Source: Terriglobia bacterium
Lineage (GTDB): Bacteria; Acidobacteriota; Terriglobia; JAIQFV01
DNA length: 64,000 bases
Direction of reading: 5' to 3'
NCBI GenBank assembly: GCA_020073085.1
Contig: JAIQFV010000013.1
Location: 1 to 64,000 of the forward strand
Shown: piece after piece, positions 52,446 through 61,747 of the stretch
Layout: the number at the start of each line of letters is the position of its first letter
How positions within the stretch are numbered: position 1 is the stretch's first letter
The notes under the pieces: generated by a model
What the model was told of the DNA's origin: nothing
Database searches by the model: none
The model's input: only the letters and a program-made list of their open reading frames with translations
Position numbers and translations under genes: made by a program

Positions 52446-53054
52446 CCAAGTAAAAGAGCGTTTATGAGTCCGTGAAAATGCCGGTGGTGAAGCACGCGGC
52501 AGGCGCAGGTCCGCCACCTCCGGTTTCGGGAGATTTCAGGATGAATTGTTCATCCTTTATGGTAGACTGGCGAAGCTTTTCTCGTCCTGGTCATGGAGGC
52601 GAAAGGACGCTGTCCTGGAAAGAGCTCATTCTACTTTAAACCCGCGAACCCGTCCATGAATTCAGGATTCACTCGGTTCAGTAACGGTTGAATCCCTCGG
52701 TTGACCTGCTTCCGTCCCCGCAGTTCAAGGATTCGAGCCTGAGACCTTCGAGAGTGGGAGGGGCGTCTTCACTTCGCAACAACACCGCGGGGGGTTCGTA
52801 ATTTCCGGCGGTCCGGTTTCAAACAGATTTGTGATCGACGTCACAGTCTTCGCCGTGGACTGCGCTACTGTTATAAGTGCCACGGTGAACGATTATGGCC
52901 CCTTTGTCTTCTTCGCAGATCTGGAATGAACAAAAAACGCACAGACAGCAGCACAGGTTTGATTCGGTGTGACACGTTTTTGTGACATTCGTATTCGAAA
53001 CTATATCTTGCCGGTTTAGTCGGATTCTGTCTGCAAGGAGAGGCGGGCAAAGAA
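52446..53054. other. Divergent intergenic region, debranching gene and pilin operon
   Basis: About 600 bases with no credible gene. It must hold the promoters of both neighbours. Frames of up to 77 codons here lack a ribosome site or protein-like composition. A sigma70-like candidate for the pilin operon is listed separately. Confidence 0.6.
52980..53007 (+). promoter_or_regulatory. Candidate promoter of the minor pilin operon
   Basis: TTGTGA (52980-52985), 16 bases and TATATC (53002-53007) fit a weak sigma70 promoter. It lies 48 bases before the first pilin start. No sigma54 motif was seen. Confidence 0.35.
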
Positions 53055-53666
53055 ATGAAGAACGGAGGCGGTTTTCCCATGAAACATTCGGTCGGGGGGA
53101 TCAATGCCAGGGCTGGCGGGCGTTCCGGGGCACGGCGGGGTCTCCGCCGAAGGCACGCGAATCACGGATTTACGATGCTGGAAATGGTCATCGTCGCTTC
53201 CTTAATACTCACGGTGGTTTCCGTTGCATTTCCGCGATTGATTCAAATGCGTGAGAATTTCAACCTACAGGGTGACATTCGGGTTGTCCAAACCACCATT
53301 CAGACGGCCCGGTACAACGCCATTGCGCATGGCCGGCAGTATAAAATCATATTCAAGAACAATGTCCCCACAGCGGATCCGATCCCTCAGATGCAGATTC
53401 AGAGGGATGAAGCGGTCGATCCTCAAAATCCCACTCACGCGGCCGTTTTTCAAAATCGCGGCGGTCCTGTCGTTTTGTCGAGAGGCGTGACGCTTGATAA
53501 GGCAGGGGAACTGCTGTGCGACTTCAGTGGCACTGTGAACAGCACGGGGTTTGATCTCAGCCCACAAGGTGAGCCTTCCCTGACGATGTCGAACGCCAAG
53601 ACGGGGAAAAACTACACGGTTTTCGTCTCCCTGCTGGGGCGCGTGCGTATCGTGCAGAACCAATAG
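53055..53666 (+). CDS. GspH/FimT-like minor pilin
   Basis: 203 residues with a long basic leader, the class III junction NHG|FTMLEMVIVASLILTVV (glutamate +5) and a pseudopilin domain (about 70-200). ATG 53055 and 53079 are both possible; both have purine-rich leaders. Processing by a PilD-type peptidase is implied. It is the first of four pilin genes of the GspH/PilV/PilW/PilX order, as in type IV pilus minor-pilin operons. Confidence 0.9.
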   Translation: MKNGGGFPMKHSVGGINARAGGRSGARRGLRRRHANHGFTMLEMVIVASLILTVVSVAFPRLIQMRENFNLQGDIRVVQTTIQTARYNAIAHGRQYKIIFKNNVPTADPIPQMQIQRDEAVDPQNPTHAAVFQNRGGPVVLSRGVTLDKAGELLCDFSGTVNSTGFDLSPQGEPSLTMSNAKTGKNYTVFVSLLGRVRIVQNQ

Positions 53667-53680
53667 ATTGGGACATCCCT

Positions 53681-54328
53681 ATGAACTCATATTTGTCAAA
53701 TGGTGCTTCTCCCGATGCCCGCGCGGATAACCGGGGGTCTGTCCGGGGCCGAGCAGAGCGCGGCTTCTCTATTCTTGAGTTGATGATTGCGCTGTTCGTG
53801 CTGCTTTTTGGTTTCATCGCGATGATCAATCTCATAGCCACCAGCATCGTGGTGAACCGGTCCTCCAATCGGCTGACCACGCTCACGCAGCTGGCATCTG
53901 AAAAGCTGGAAGAGCTTCGCGCGTATGACGTCAATGATGTGCACGCGCAGTCAGGGGGATCGCTGACTGAAGACACGACCGCCAATGTCGACGATGGAAC
54001 CGGTACCCACCAGGTTGCATATTTTGACGCTGTTTATGTCGACCAGCGGGATGGATCCATTACCCGGACGGCTGGACCCGAAGATGCGGGCACCTATTCC
54101 TCGGTGACTACTTCGCTCGACGGGACAACGACCGGGCCCGTCCAAGGGAACGAGCCTGATCAGGTGAGCTATCGGCGACGATGGCTGATTGAGACCGATC
54201 ACCCCATCGTCGGGGCGACGAAGATCACCGTCGAGGTTGCCGTCAAGACCAACAAATTGTCGGAGGCTGATCCTCCAGGGACGCTGAACAATTTTCGTCA
54301 AGTGATCCAGATGACAAGCATCCATTAG
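53681..54328 (+). CDS. pilV: PilV-like minor pilin
   Basis: 215 residues with junction ERG|FSILELMIALFVLLFGFI and a hydrophobic helix, followed by an extracellular domain. The junction has glutamate at +5. Spacing to the preceding gene is 14 bases. Minor pilins of this set form the tip complex that primes pilus assembly. Confidence 0.88.
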   Translation: MNSYLSNGASPDARADNRGSVRGRAERGFSILELMIALFVLLFGFIAMINLIATSIVVNRSSNRLTTLTQLASEKLEELRAYDVNDVHAQSGGSLTEDTTANVDDGTGTHQVAYFDAVYVDQRDGSITRTAGPEDAGTYSSVTTSLDGTTTGPVQGNEPDQVSYRRRWLIETDHPIVGATKITVEVAVKTNKLSEADPPGTLNNFRQVIQMTSIH

Positions 54329-54395
54329 AACGACAGCGCTGGTTTGTGGCGGATGCATCGCCCGGTTCATGTCTTTCATGAAAAGTGAGTGAGTC

Positions 54396-55508
54396 ATGAT
54401 GCTTAATGATTTGATGGCCTCAAGCGTTCAATCCAACCACCAGGTGCCCTTCCCATGCAAGAAGCGAAGGCGCGGTGGCGCCGGCTTTACCCTTTTAGAA
54501 ATGTTGATCGGGATCATCCTCATGGTGGTCCTGGGCGGAATGGTGTTCTCGCTCTTCAACAAACACGCGGTCGTTTACAAGTTGCAGCAGGAGGTCACCG
54601 AGTTGAACCTGGGGCTGCGCTCCGGGCTGGAGATGGTTACTGCCGATCTGATGAACGCCGGCGCCAATCTCTCCCTGGGAGGCTCCCAAAGGTTCCCGAC
54701 TCCCGTGATTGTCAAGAAGAACGATAATGGCAATTTCGATTCCATCACCATTTATCAAGGTTACAAGGAGACCGACGTCAATAATTATCTTCCCCCCCTC
54801 ACTCTGACTACCTCGGATGGAAGCGATCCGGGCGCGCCATTCCGCATCGACAACATCGGCACCTTGTACCTCAATCCAGCGCCGGGGAAGACCGCGGCTG
54901 AGACCGCCGCTCTGCTTCCATCCGGCACTTATGTTGTCATCGTGAACACCGATACCAACGACCTGGTCAACTATGGGCAGATCGCACCGGTCACCCTGAC
55001 TGATAATGCTGTCACGGCGGGAGCTGGGGCGAGGGTCCAATTTACCAAGGTCGGGACTAACGATCAGCGGACCATAGATTCCGGATTGACCGTGTTTTCT
55101 CATTTGGGCACCCAGTTTCGATGCGGCGCCATGGTTGTGAAGCTGGCGCCTCCGGTGATTTATTCGGTGGATACGACGGATCCGCTCCGTCCTGTGCTGC
55201 AAAGGACTACAAGGACCTCGGCGGGGGACTCGACCCTCCAATTAGTATCGAATATTCTTAGTTTCTCGCAGAGGGCCAAGGTGGGGACGCTGATGCAGAG
55301 TAATCCGGATACTTATACTATACCGGGGACCCCCAATCCCGTTCCTGTCCATAGAGATTTTTCATTGATTGAGGCGTTGGAAGTGACTATCGCTGGAAGA
55401 ACGGCAAGCGATCGGATCGACCGGTATCAAAGCGACATTGATCCGACCAAGACGTATCGGCTGAATTCCTTAACCACTTTGGTTGCGCTCCGCAACAAGG
55501 TCAACTGA
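54396..55508 (+). CDS. pilW: PilW-like minor pilin
   Basis: 370 residues with junction GAG|FTLLEMLIGIILMVVLGG and a large extracellular domain, the size expected of PilW. The start ATG 54396 follows GTGAGTGAGTC. It belongs to the same operon as its neighbours (gap 67 bases). Confidence 0.88.
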   Translation: MMLNDLMASSVQSNHQVPFPCKKRRRGGAGFTLLEMLIGIILMVVLGGMVFSLFNKHAVVYKLQQEVTELNLGLRSGLEMVTADLMNAGANLSLGGSQRFPTPVIVKKNDNGNFDSITIYQGYKETDVNNYLPPLTLTTSDGSDPGAPFRIDNIGTLYLNPAPGKTAAETAALLPSGTYVVIVNTDTNDLVNYGQIAPVTLTDNAVTAGAGARVQFTKVGTNDQRTIDSGLTVFSHLGTQFRCGAMVVKLAPPVIYSVDTTDPLRPVLQRTTRTSAGDSTLQLVSNILSFSQRAKVGTLMQSNPDTYTIPGTPNPVPVHRDFSLIEALEVTIAGRTASDRIDRYQSDIDPTKTYRLNSLTTLVALRNKVN

Positions 55509-55525
55509 CGAATTGAGGTGTCATT

Positions 55526-57622
55526 ATGAAGCAGGAAACGATCTCCCGCCGACTTCGAAACCTGAGGCGTCGTGTGCATTCCAAGGGCAGGGACAAAAGG
55601 GGTGTTGCCTTGATTACGGCGCTCATCTTCCTGGGTGTGACGATGCTTCTGGGACTTTCCATCATGCTGACCACTTCCAGCGACGTGTTCATCAGTGGCA
55701 CCATGCGCAATTCCAAGAACGCTTTCTACGCCGCGGATGCGGGGGTCAGCGTGATGCGGACGGCCTTGGTAAACGCCTTGAAGAACGCGACGCCGGCAAG
55801 CGTGCCAGATGGTTCGACTCACCCCTTCGACTGCGGCAATGCTGATTTCTGGTCAGGCATTAAGAATACCGCGCTTGGAAGTGCAGGAGGGGGCTCGTCA
55901 AGTCCTTTGGGTGCGTATTCAAGTTATGGTGATTCGACAGCCGCCTTTGCAATTGACACAGGAAGCGATGGAGTGCGACCCCGTACCTCACTCAATTGTG
56001 TCGGTGTGCAAACAAACATGCCGCCACCACCGCCTCCCGCTACCCCTACGAGTTTTGAGGACACTTACACACTTGCTTATCAGATCACATCCAATGGAAC
56101 GGCAGGGGGACCCGCTTCAACCACGGTCATTGAAACCGGAACGATCGTTTACAAGTTGAATGTTGTTGTCATCGACACTGCCACCGAGTATTTCAACCTT
56201 CTGTTTTCCTTTGCGGGATACGGGATGTTTATTGACAGATACGATCCGAGCGGTGGTTCCACACTTCTGCACGGCACGATTACCGGGCGCGTCCACACGA
56301 ATCAGGAATGGGGATTTTCAACTGGGAACCCGAACTACGTTTTTACCGATCAGGTCAGCAGTGTCAGCAGGAACGCATGCTATTACTTCAGCTCCTGCGC
56401 GGAGCGCAACGCGAATTCCGCGACCTCCGGGGGACAGACGATTGCGCCGGTGTTTATGTCCGGCTTCACCCGCGGGGTCGCGCCGGTTCCATTACCTGCA
56501 AACTCCAACAGTCAGTCACGCGCGGTGATTGATGGCGCCGGCATCGACATCAACAATCCTTTGCAGGCGCCTCCCGCTCCAACGACTGCAGAACTCGGTG
56601 GCAGCCTGAGGAATGCGAACGGTACGGCCTATAGTGGAGGAAATGGGGTGTATGTTCCAGTCCAAGTGGCGAGTGACGATGGCCGTGGTCACATTACCTA
56701 CAATTCAACGGGCGCCGGCATTTATGTGAATGGAAACGTCACCGACATGAGTTTGAATGCGACGACCCCCGGGTTGCAGTCTTACACGATTAATCAGAAT
56801 GGGACCCTCACGACGGTGACCTATAACCTGACTTCGAACACCATCAACGGATATCCCCCCCTCTCCAGCACGATTGCGAGCGGCACCCGGTCAATCACGT
56901 CTCGAGGGTTGCCGACCAATATCTATCCTGTCAATCCGAGTCGGCCTGCAGCGATCCAGCCTGCAGCATCGGTATCCTTGTACGTCAACGGGGTAATCAG
57001 CAGTCTGCACGGCCCAGGCCCCGGACTGGCCGCAGTGGCGGACCACGCCGCTATGACCATCACCGCCACGGGGAATGTCACCATTACGGGGGATCTGATT
57101 TACAGCACGCGGCCAGTAACAACGACGCAGGGCCAAGTGGCAAACGGCGTGCCGCCCAACAGCCCTCCCGGAACCCTCATTCCTGGCAATGACAACGGCC
57201 AGGCCCTCGGAATTTACACTTCCACCGGCAACATCATTCTGGACGTCAGTGGCATTCCCTCGCACAATATCGAAGTAGATGCTTCTATGGCGACTCTGAG
57301 TAACGGCGGCAACGGGGGAATCACCGTTCCGAATAATGGTCCGTACGCCAACAACATCAATATCATAGGGGGACGCATCCAGAACAACATCATGACGTTA
57401 GGAAATTCGGGCACGGTCCGCAACGTTTTGTTTGACCGACGGTACGCGGGCAGCGCCTATGCCCCACCCTTCTTCCCGAGTACCAGTGGGGCCGTAGTAA
57501 ACGGAACGAACCATTCCTATGCGTTTACTGTAAGTCCCAATCCTTTTAAGGCCATAGCAACGAGCTACATCGTTCCCTCGCGACTAGTTACCGCCGCGAA
57601 TGCTAGCCCAACCGGCCATTGA
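55526..57622 (+). CDS. PilX-like minor pilin with very long passenger domain
   Basis: 698 residues. The N-terminus has the PilX-type hydrophobic stretch GVALITALIFLGVTMLLGLSI and TSSDVFISGTMRNSKNAFYAADAGV, without a conserved processing glycine-phenylalanine, as is typical of PilX. The remaining ~600 residues are Gly/Asn/Thr/Ser-rich with beta-strand character. Standard PilX is about 200 residues, so this carries an added surface domain, perhaps an adhesin. Its GAGGTG ribosome site is clear. It is the last gene of the operon and is followed by a terminator. Confidence 0.82.
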   Translation: MKQETISRRLRNLRRRVHSKGRDKRGVALITALIFLGVTMLLGLSIMLTTSSDVFISGTMRNSKNAFYAADAGVSVMRTALVNALKNATPASVPDGSTHPFDCGNADFWSGIKNTALGSAGGGSSSPLGAYSSYGDSTAAFAIDTGSDGVRPRTSLNCVGVQTNMPPPPPPATPTSFEDTYTLAYQITSNGTAGGPASTTVIETGTIVYKLNVVVIDTATEYFNLLFSFAGYGMFIDRYDPSGGSTLLHGTITGRVHTNQEWGFSTGNPNYVFTDQVSSVSRNACYYFSSCAERNANSATSGGQTIAPVFMSGFTRGVAPVPLPANSNSQSRAVIDGAGIDINNPLQAPPAPTTAELGGSLRNANGTAYSGGNGVYVPVQVASDDGRGHITYNSTGAGIYVNGNVTDMSLNATTPGLQSYTINQNGTLTTVTYNLTSNTINGYPPLSSTIASGTRSITSRGLPTNIYPVNPSRPAAIQPAASVSLYVNGVISSLHGPGPGLAAVADHAAMTITATGNVTITGDLIYSTRPVTTTQGQVANGVPPNSPPGTLIPGNDNGQALGIYTSTGNIILDVSGIPSHNIEVDASMATLSNGGNGGITVPNNGPYANNINIIGGRIQNNIMTLGNSGTVRNVLFDRRYAGSAYAPPFFPSTSGAVVNGTNHSYAFTVSPNPFKAIATSYIVPSRLVTAANASPTGH

Positions 57623-57647
57623 GGGGAATTCGCCCGCAGTAGAGTTT

Positions 57648-57720
57648 GGGGCACCGGGAATGCTTTTTAAAACATGATCTCAGAGCATGTGGCTGAAGCT
57701 GACCGGTGCCCCGACTTTTT
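57648..57720 (+). terminator. Terminator of the minor pilin operon
   Basis: GGGGCACCGG (57648-57657) pairs with CCGGTGCCCC (57703-57712), followed by ACTTTTTT. The 45-base loop contains its own ACATG/CATGT hairpin. It lies 25 bases after the pilX-like stop. Confidence 0.75.
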
Positions 57721-57767
57721 TCCTTCCTGGTTGATCTGAAACCCACTCACGAATAACCAAGAAACTG

Positions 57768-57836
57768 TAGGGGCGTCCGCCACGGCGTCTATGAAATATC
57801 CATGGTTTAACGGGGCGCACGGCTGTGCGCCCCTAT
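57768..57836. repeat. REP element pair
   Basis: GTAGGGGCGTCCGCCACGGCG (degenerate long-type element) is followed after about 25 bases by GGGGCGCACGGCTGTGCGCCCC (57811-57833). These are the same two element types that flank and enter the RAYT gene 3-4 kb downstream. Confidence 0.8.
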
Positions 57837-58139
57837 ATTCCGTCCCCCATATTTTTTTGCTTGAATATTCTTTCAACCCAGCCTTTAATCCAGCCGGTAT
57901 GGCTGTGCTAGTGGAAGGGGTAAGCTTTGGTAGCCTCGCCACGGTTTGTGTGGCGGGGGCATTTCGGAACAGGGTGAGAAAGACCACGCTGGTGGATGGA
58001 TCCGTGGAAAGGTCCCGCCAGCACAAGACGCCGACGTGGCTACCAGGGCAAATTCCACTTGATCACCCCGTATTCAGAATGCAACTGCAACCAACATCCG
58101 CAGAATGCCACGTCCTTTGAGTATCAATCTGGAGGCTCA

Positions 58140-60635
58140 ATGTTTTCGTGCTCACGGACTGAAATCCGTTTAAGTGCCAGCCTATTCCTCTGCCTGTTTT
58201 TGACCCTCGTCGATGTCTCTTTGCTCGCCCAGGAAAAACAACCATCGTCGAGCGCGGGAGGTTCGGTCCAACCTGCTCGCACTATTCCCTCACCATTGCC
58301 TTCCAAGCCGGGGGAGCCTGAGGGTTACCTGCTCCCGAATGGCTGGAAACTGACCCCCGCGGGGACCCAGGTGCCGCTGGGCGACCTCCCACTTCGTATT
58401 GCAGTCAGCCCTGATGGAAAACTTGTGGTCGCCACGAACAACGGTTACGGAGATCAAGGCTTGACAGTGGTGGATGTGGAGAAACAGGAAAAGGTCTTGA
58501 CGGTTCCCATGGCGCGCGCCTGGCTGGGACTGCAATTTTCGAGCGACGGGAAGAAGCTCTATGCCTCCGGAGGTGGCGACAACAAAATACTCATTTATGG
58601 TGCTGACCGCGGGATCCAGCCACAGGCTGAAGAGATTCTCATCGGAGACCGCAAGCAATCCCTGTTCGTCTCCGGACTGTGCGTGGATGTCCCGGGGAAG
58701 AGGCTTTACGCGGCGCTCAACCTCTCCAACGAACTGGCCGTCGTCGATGTGAAGACCAGGAGTGTGGCCAAGACCATCGCGGTGGGTGATCACCCTTACA
58801 CCTGCGTGGTCTCGCCCGATGGCAGCCGGGTGTATGTCAGCAACTGGGGTTCTCGATCCGTGTCTGAAGTGGATACGGTAGCCCTGAATGAAGTTCGAAC
58901 GATCACGGTGGGCGACCATCCCAACGATCTTGCCCTCGCCGCAAACGGGAAACGTCTTTACGTGGCAAACGCCAATTCAAATTCCGTATCGGTCGTCGAC
59001 CTCGCGGCGCACCGGACTACTGAAACCATCTCGGTGGCGCTCTATCCCCAATCTCCCATCGGGTCGACCACCAATGCGCTTGCCCTGACGCGTAACGGCC
59101 AAAAGTTATTCGTCGCCAATGCCGATAACAATGCGGTCGCGGTCATCGCCCTGGCCGCGCAAGGCCGCCCCCAGAGTGTCGTCGAAGGCTTCATTCCCGT
59201 GGGATGGTATCCCACGGCCCTGGTGCTGAGTCCGGATGAAAAAACGCTCTACGTGACCGGCGGGAAGGGTCTGGCCTCAAGAGCAAATCCCCGCGGTCCC
59301 AATCCCAATATCAAGCGGACCAAGGATACCGAGTACATTGGCCGTATGTTCTCAGGCGTGTTGAGCATTATCCCCATTCCAGGGCCTGCGCTCCTGAAGA
59401 AATTCACCTCACAGGTTTATGCCAACACACCCTACAAACCGACTCCACGGATCGCGCCGGTCGTGACCGCCATTCCCCGAAGATCAGGGGAGGCCTCTCC
59501 CATCAAGCATGTCATCTACATCATCAAAGAAAACCGGACCTACGACCAGGTGTTCGGCGACATCAAGGAGGGCAATGGAGATCCGAATCTGGTGTTGTTC
59601 GGAGAGGCGGTGACGCCCAACTTGCATGCGCTGGTACGTCAGTTTGTTCTGCTCGATAATTTTTATGCCGATTCAGAAGTCAGCGCCGATGGCCACAATT
59701 GGTCGACGGCGGCTTATGCGACAGACTATGTCGAAAAGACGTGGCCCACCAACTACTCCGATCGAGGTCGCGGATATGATTATGAAGGAGGCGTGGAGGT
59801 CTCCCGGCCCACCCGGGGATTTCTATGGGACTACGCGGCCCGCGCCGGCCTGAGCTATCGCAGCTACGGGGAGTTCATCGAGGCCTCCGAGTCGGTGGAC
59901 CTTCCCTCCCGCGCGCGGGAAAGAAGCCTGGAAGGCCATTTTGATCCGATGTACCGCCCCTGGGACCTCAATTGTCCGGACCGGAAACGGGTCGATGAAT
60001 GGTTACGCGAGTTTCATGAATTCGAGGAGAAGGGCAATCTTCCTCGCCTCGAGATCCTCCGTCTTCCGAACGATCACACCGAAGGAACCGCGGCGGGGAA
60101 ACCGACTCCACGGGCCTTTGTGGCCGAAAACGATCTGGCCTTGGGCCGACTGGTGGAAGCGGTCTCCCACAGCAAATACTGGAATAGCACCGCCCTGTTC
60201 GTCGTCGAAGATGATGCGCAAAACGGCCCGGACCACGTGGACGCTCATCGCACGGAGGCCCTGGTGATCAGCCCTTACACCAAGCGTCACTTCGTCGACT
60301 CCACCCTGTATTCCACCTCCTCCATGCTCCGCACGATTGAACTGATCCTTGGCCTGCCACCCATGAGCCAGTACGACGCCGCAGCCACCCCGATGTGGAA
60401 CTCCTTCACGAATAGTGCGGACCTCGAGCCCTTTGCCGCACTTGCGGCCCAGGTGCCGCTCGACGAGAAGAACCCGGAATCTGCGCCCGGCGCCAAGCGC
60501 AGCGCTGCTTTCAATTTTTCAAAAGAGGACTCCGCCCCCGACATCGAATTGAATGAGATCATTTGGAAATCCATCAAAGGCGCCGATTCAGAAATGCCCG
60601 CCCCTGTCCGCGCAGCCTGGGTGAGAAATCGATAG
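58140..60635 (+). CDS. Beta-propeller / phosphoesterase surface protein
   Basis: 831 residues with signal peptide (SASLFLCLFLTLVDVSLLAQ). Residues about 75-440 are YVTN-type beta-propeller repeats (KTIAVGDHPYTCVVSPDGSR, RTITVGDHPNDLALAANGKR). Residues about 455-770 form a phosphoesterase of the acid phosphatase/phospholipase C superfamily (VIYIIKENRTYDQVFGDI, DNFYADSEVSADGHNWS, VVEDDAQNGPDHVDAHR). ATG 58140 with GGAGG four bases upstream is the clear start; the frame 57996-58139 is not coding. It probably acts on phosphate esters or phospholipids outside the cell. Such fusions are known in soil bacteria, but the substrate is unknown. Confidence 0.9.
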   Translation: MFSCSRTEIRLSASLFLCLFLTLVDVSLLAQEKQPSSSAGGSVQPARTIPSPLPSKPGEPEGYLLPNGWKLTPAGTQVPLGDLPLRIAVSPDGKLVVATNNGYGDQGLTVVDVEKQEKVLTVPMARAWLGLQFSSDGKKLYASGGGDNKILIYGADRGIQPQAEEILIGDRKQSLFVSGLCVDVPGKRLYAALNLSNELAVVDVKTRSVAKTIAVGDHPYTCVVSPDGSRVYVSNWGSRSVSEVDTVALNEVRTITVGDHPNDLALAANGKRLYVANANSNSVSVVDLAAHRTTETISVALYPQSPIGSTTNALALTRNGQKLFVANADNNAVAVIALAAQGRPQSVVEGFIPVGWYPTALVLSPDEKTLYVTGGKGLASRANPRGPNPNIKRTKDTEYIGRMFSGVLSIIPIPGPALLKKFTSQVYANTPYKPTPRIAPVVTAIPRRSGEASPIKHVIYIIKENRTYDQVFGDIKEGNGDPNLVLFGEAVTPNLHALVRQFVLLDNFYADSEVSADGHNWSTAAYATDYVEKTWPTNYSDRGRGYDYEGGVEVSRPTRGFLWDYAARAGLSYRSYGEFIEASESVDLPSRARERSLEGHFDPMYRPWDLNCPDRKRVDEWLREFHEFEEKGNLPRLEILRLPNDHTEGTAAGKPTPRAFVAENDLALGRLVEAVSHSKYWNSTALFVVEDDAQNGPDHVDAHRTEALVISPYTKRHFVDSTLYSTSSMLRTIELILGLPPMSQYDAAATPMWNSFTNSADLEPFAALAAQVPLDEKNPESAPGAKRSAAFNFSKEDSAPDIELNEIIWKSIKGADSEMPAPVRAAWVRNR

Positions 60636-60683
60636 GGTGCCTAGGATGGATTCCGTTCCCGAAAAATTCAGGGAGTCATTGTA

Positions 60684-60911
60684 GGGGCGCACAGCCGTGC
60701 GCCCCAGGAATGGAAGGGTATGACAGCCGGGGATTGGGCGCACAGCCGTGCGCCCCAGGAATGGAAGGGTATGACAGCCGGGGATTGGGCGCACGGCTGT
60801 GCGCCCCTACGGTGGAAGGTACGACAGCCATAGATTGGGCGGACGGCTATGCGCCCCAGGAATGGAAGGGTATGACAGCCGAGGATTGGGCGCACGGCTG
60901 TGCGCCCCTAC
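60684..60911. repeat. REP array, five tandem units of about 51 bp
   Basis: The palindrome GGGCGCACAGCCGTGCGCCCC starts at 60685, 60736, 60787, 60837 (variant GGGCGGACGGCTATGCGCCCC) and 60888. Spacing is 51, 51, 50 and 51 bases, and the linkers are near-identical (CAGGAATGGAAGGGTATGACAGCC type). The spacers are not unique, so this is not a CRISPR array. It ends 87 bases before the RAYT gene. Confidence 0.9.
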
Positions 60912-60997
60912 GGATTCATTTATCGACAGCGAAGTTTCATACCCACATCGATATGGGTCTGCTATGATGTGTTTCCCCCCAAAAACAGGAAACTCAA

Positions 60998-61747
60998 TTG
61001 AATTTCAATCCCAGGGAACACCACCGCCGCTCGGTTCGGCTTAAGGGATACGATTACGCTCTACCGGGTGCCTATTTCATCACGATCTGCACTTTCCTCC
61101 ATCACTGCCTTTTCGGAGAGATTGTTGACGGGGCGATGTTTCTAAACGAAATGGGGACAGTTGTTGCTGAGGAGTGGGTTCGTTCACCCCATATTCGGCC
61201 CGCTCTTCAAATGGACGAAAGGACCGTCATGCCCAATCACATCCATGGAATTGTCATTATCACAGCGCTCGACCCTGTGCATGAAGGGGCGCAGAGCCAT
61301 GCGCCCGAAGTACCGAAAAGCGAGGTCGGGGCGTCCGCCGCGACGGACCGTGCGCCCCAGGTATGTAACACCAAGCCAGGAGCACGAAGTCCTGCAATAT
61401 TGCAGCGCAAACCACGCTCCTTATCCTCGTTCGTCGGGGGTTTCAAATCTGCAGTGACGACGCGGGTCAACATGATTCGTGGTACTCCTCGGAAACCTGT
61501 TTGGCAGGTGAATTACCACGAACACATTATCCGAAGTGAAGAATCATTGAGACAGATTCGAAAGTATATCAGAGCGAATCCATGGATGTAGAAATATGAC
61601 AAAGACAATCCGGTGCGGACAATTGTCTCCCCTGATGAAATCGATCATGAGTTTGTTGAGATGTATGATCTCTCGGATGAGGACTTGAAGTTCATCCTTG
61701 AATTCGATGAAAATCATCGGACAGGAGATGGGGATGATGATTCGTAG
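60998..61747 (+). pseudogene. REP-associated tyrosine transposase (RAYT), in-frame amber stop
   Basis: The IS200-like Y1 transposase starts at TTG 60998 (AGGAAA seven bases upstream). It has YFITICTF, the metal-binding HUH motif MPNHIHGIV and, near the end, YHEHIIRSEESLRQIRKYI, which should carry the catalytic tyrosine. An amber codon at 61589-61591 ends the open frame at residue 197. Beyond it the same frame runs on for 51 codons (KYDKDNPVRTIVSPDE...) to a stop at 61747. Around the amber codon NPWM-stop-KYDKDNP fits the family pattern NPxxWxxDxxNP, so TAG probably replaced TGG. This may be a decayed gene, or one read through with a suppressor tRNA. RAYTs mobilise REP sequences, which surround it here. 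Confidence 0.82.
61286..61358. repeat. REP elements inside the RAYT coding region
   Basis: GGGGCGCAGAGCCATGCGCCC (61286-61306) and GGGGCGTCCGCCGCGACGGA followed by CCGTGCGCCCC (61328-61358) lie in frame within the transposase gene, encoding about residues 97-121. They match, in palindrome type, the elements flanking the gene. The encoded segment (GAQSHAPEVPKSEVGASAAT) lies between the HUH motif and the tyrosine helix, where it would form a surface loop. Confidence 0.75.

Larger units (their letters stand above)
57623..58139. other. Intergenic region with terminator and REP pair
   Basis: About 517 bases. It contains the pilin operon terminator and, at 57768-57836, two REP palindromes. The rest has no credible gene: frames here, including the long upstream extension of the next gene, lack ribosome sites. 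The start of that gene is placed at 58140. Confidence 0.65.

Noticed and set aside
52446-53054. Small gene in the debranching-pilin gap
   Set aside because: Frames up to 77 codons have neither ribosome sites nor protein-like composition.
60684-60911. Possible CRISPR array
   Set aside because: Repeats and spacers are both conserved between units and the palindrome is the repeat itself. There are no unique spacers and no cas genes.
60563-60967. 134-codon frame across the REP array
   Set aside because: It only translates the tandem palindromes (GCAPQEWKGMTAEDWAH repeats).
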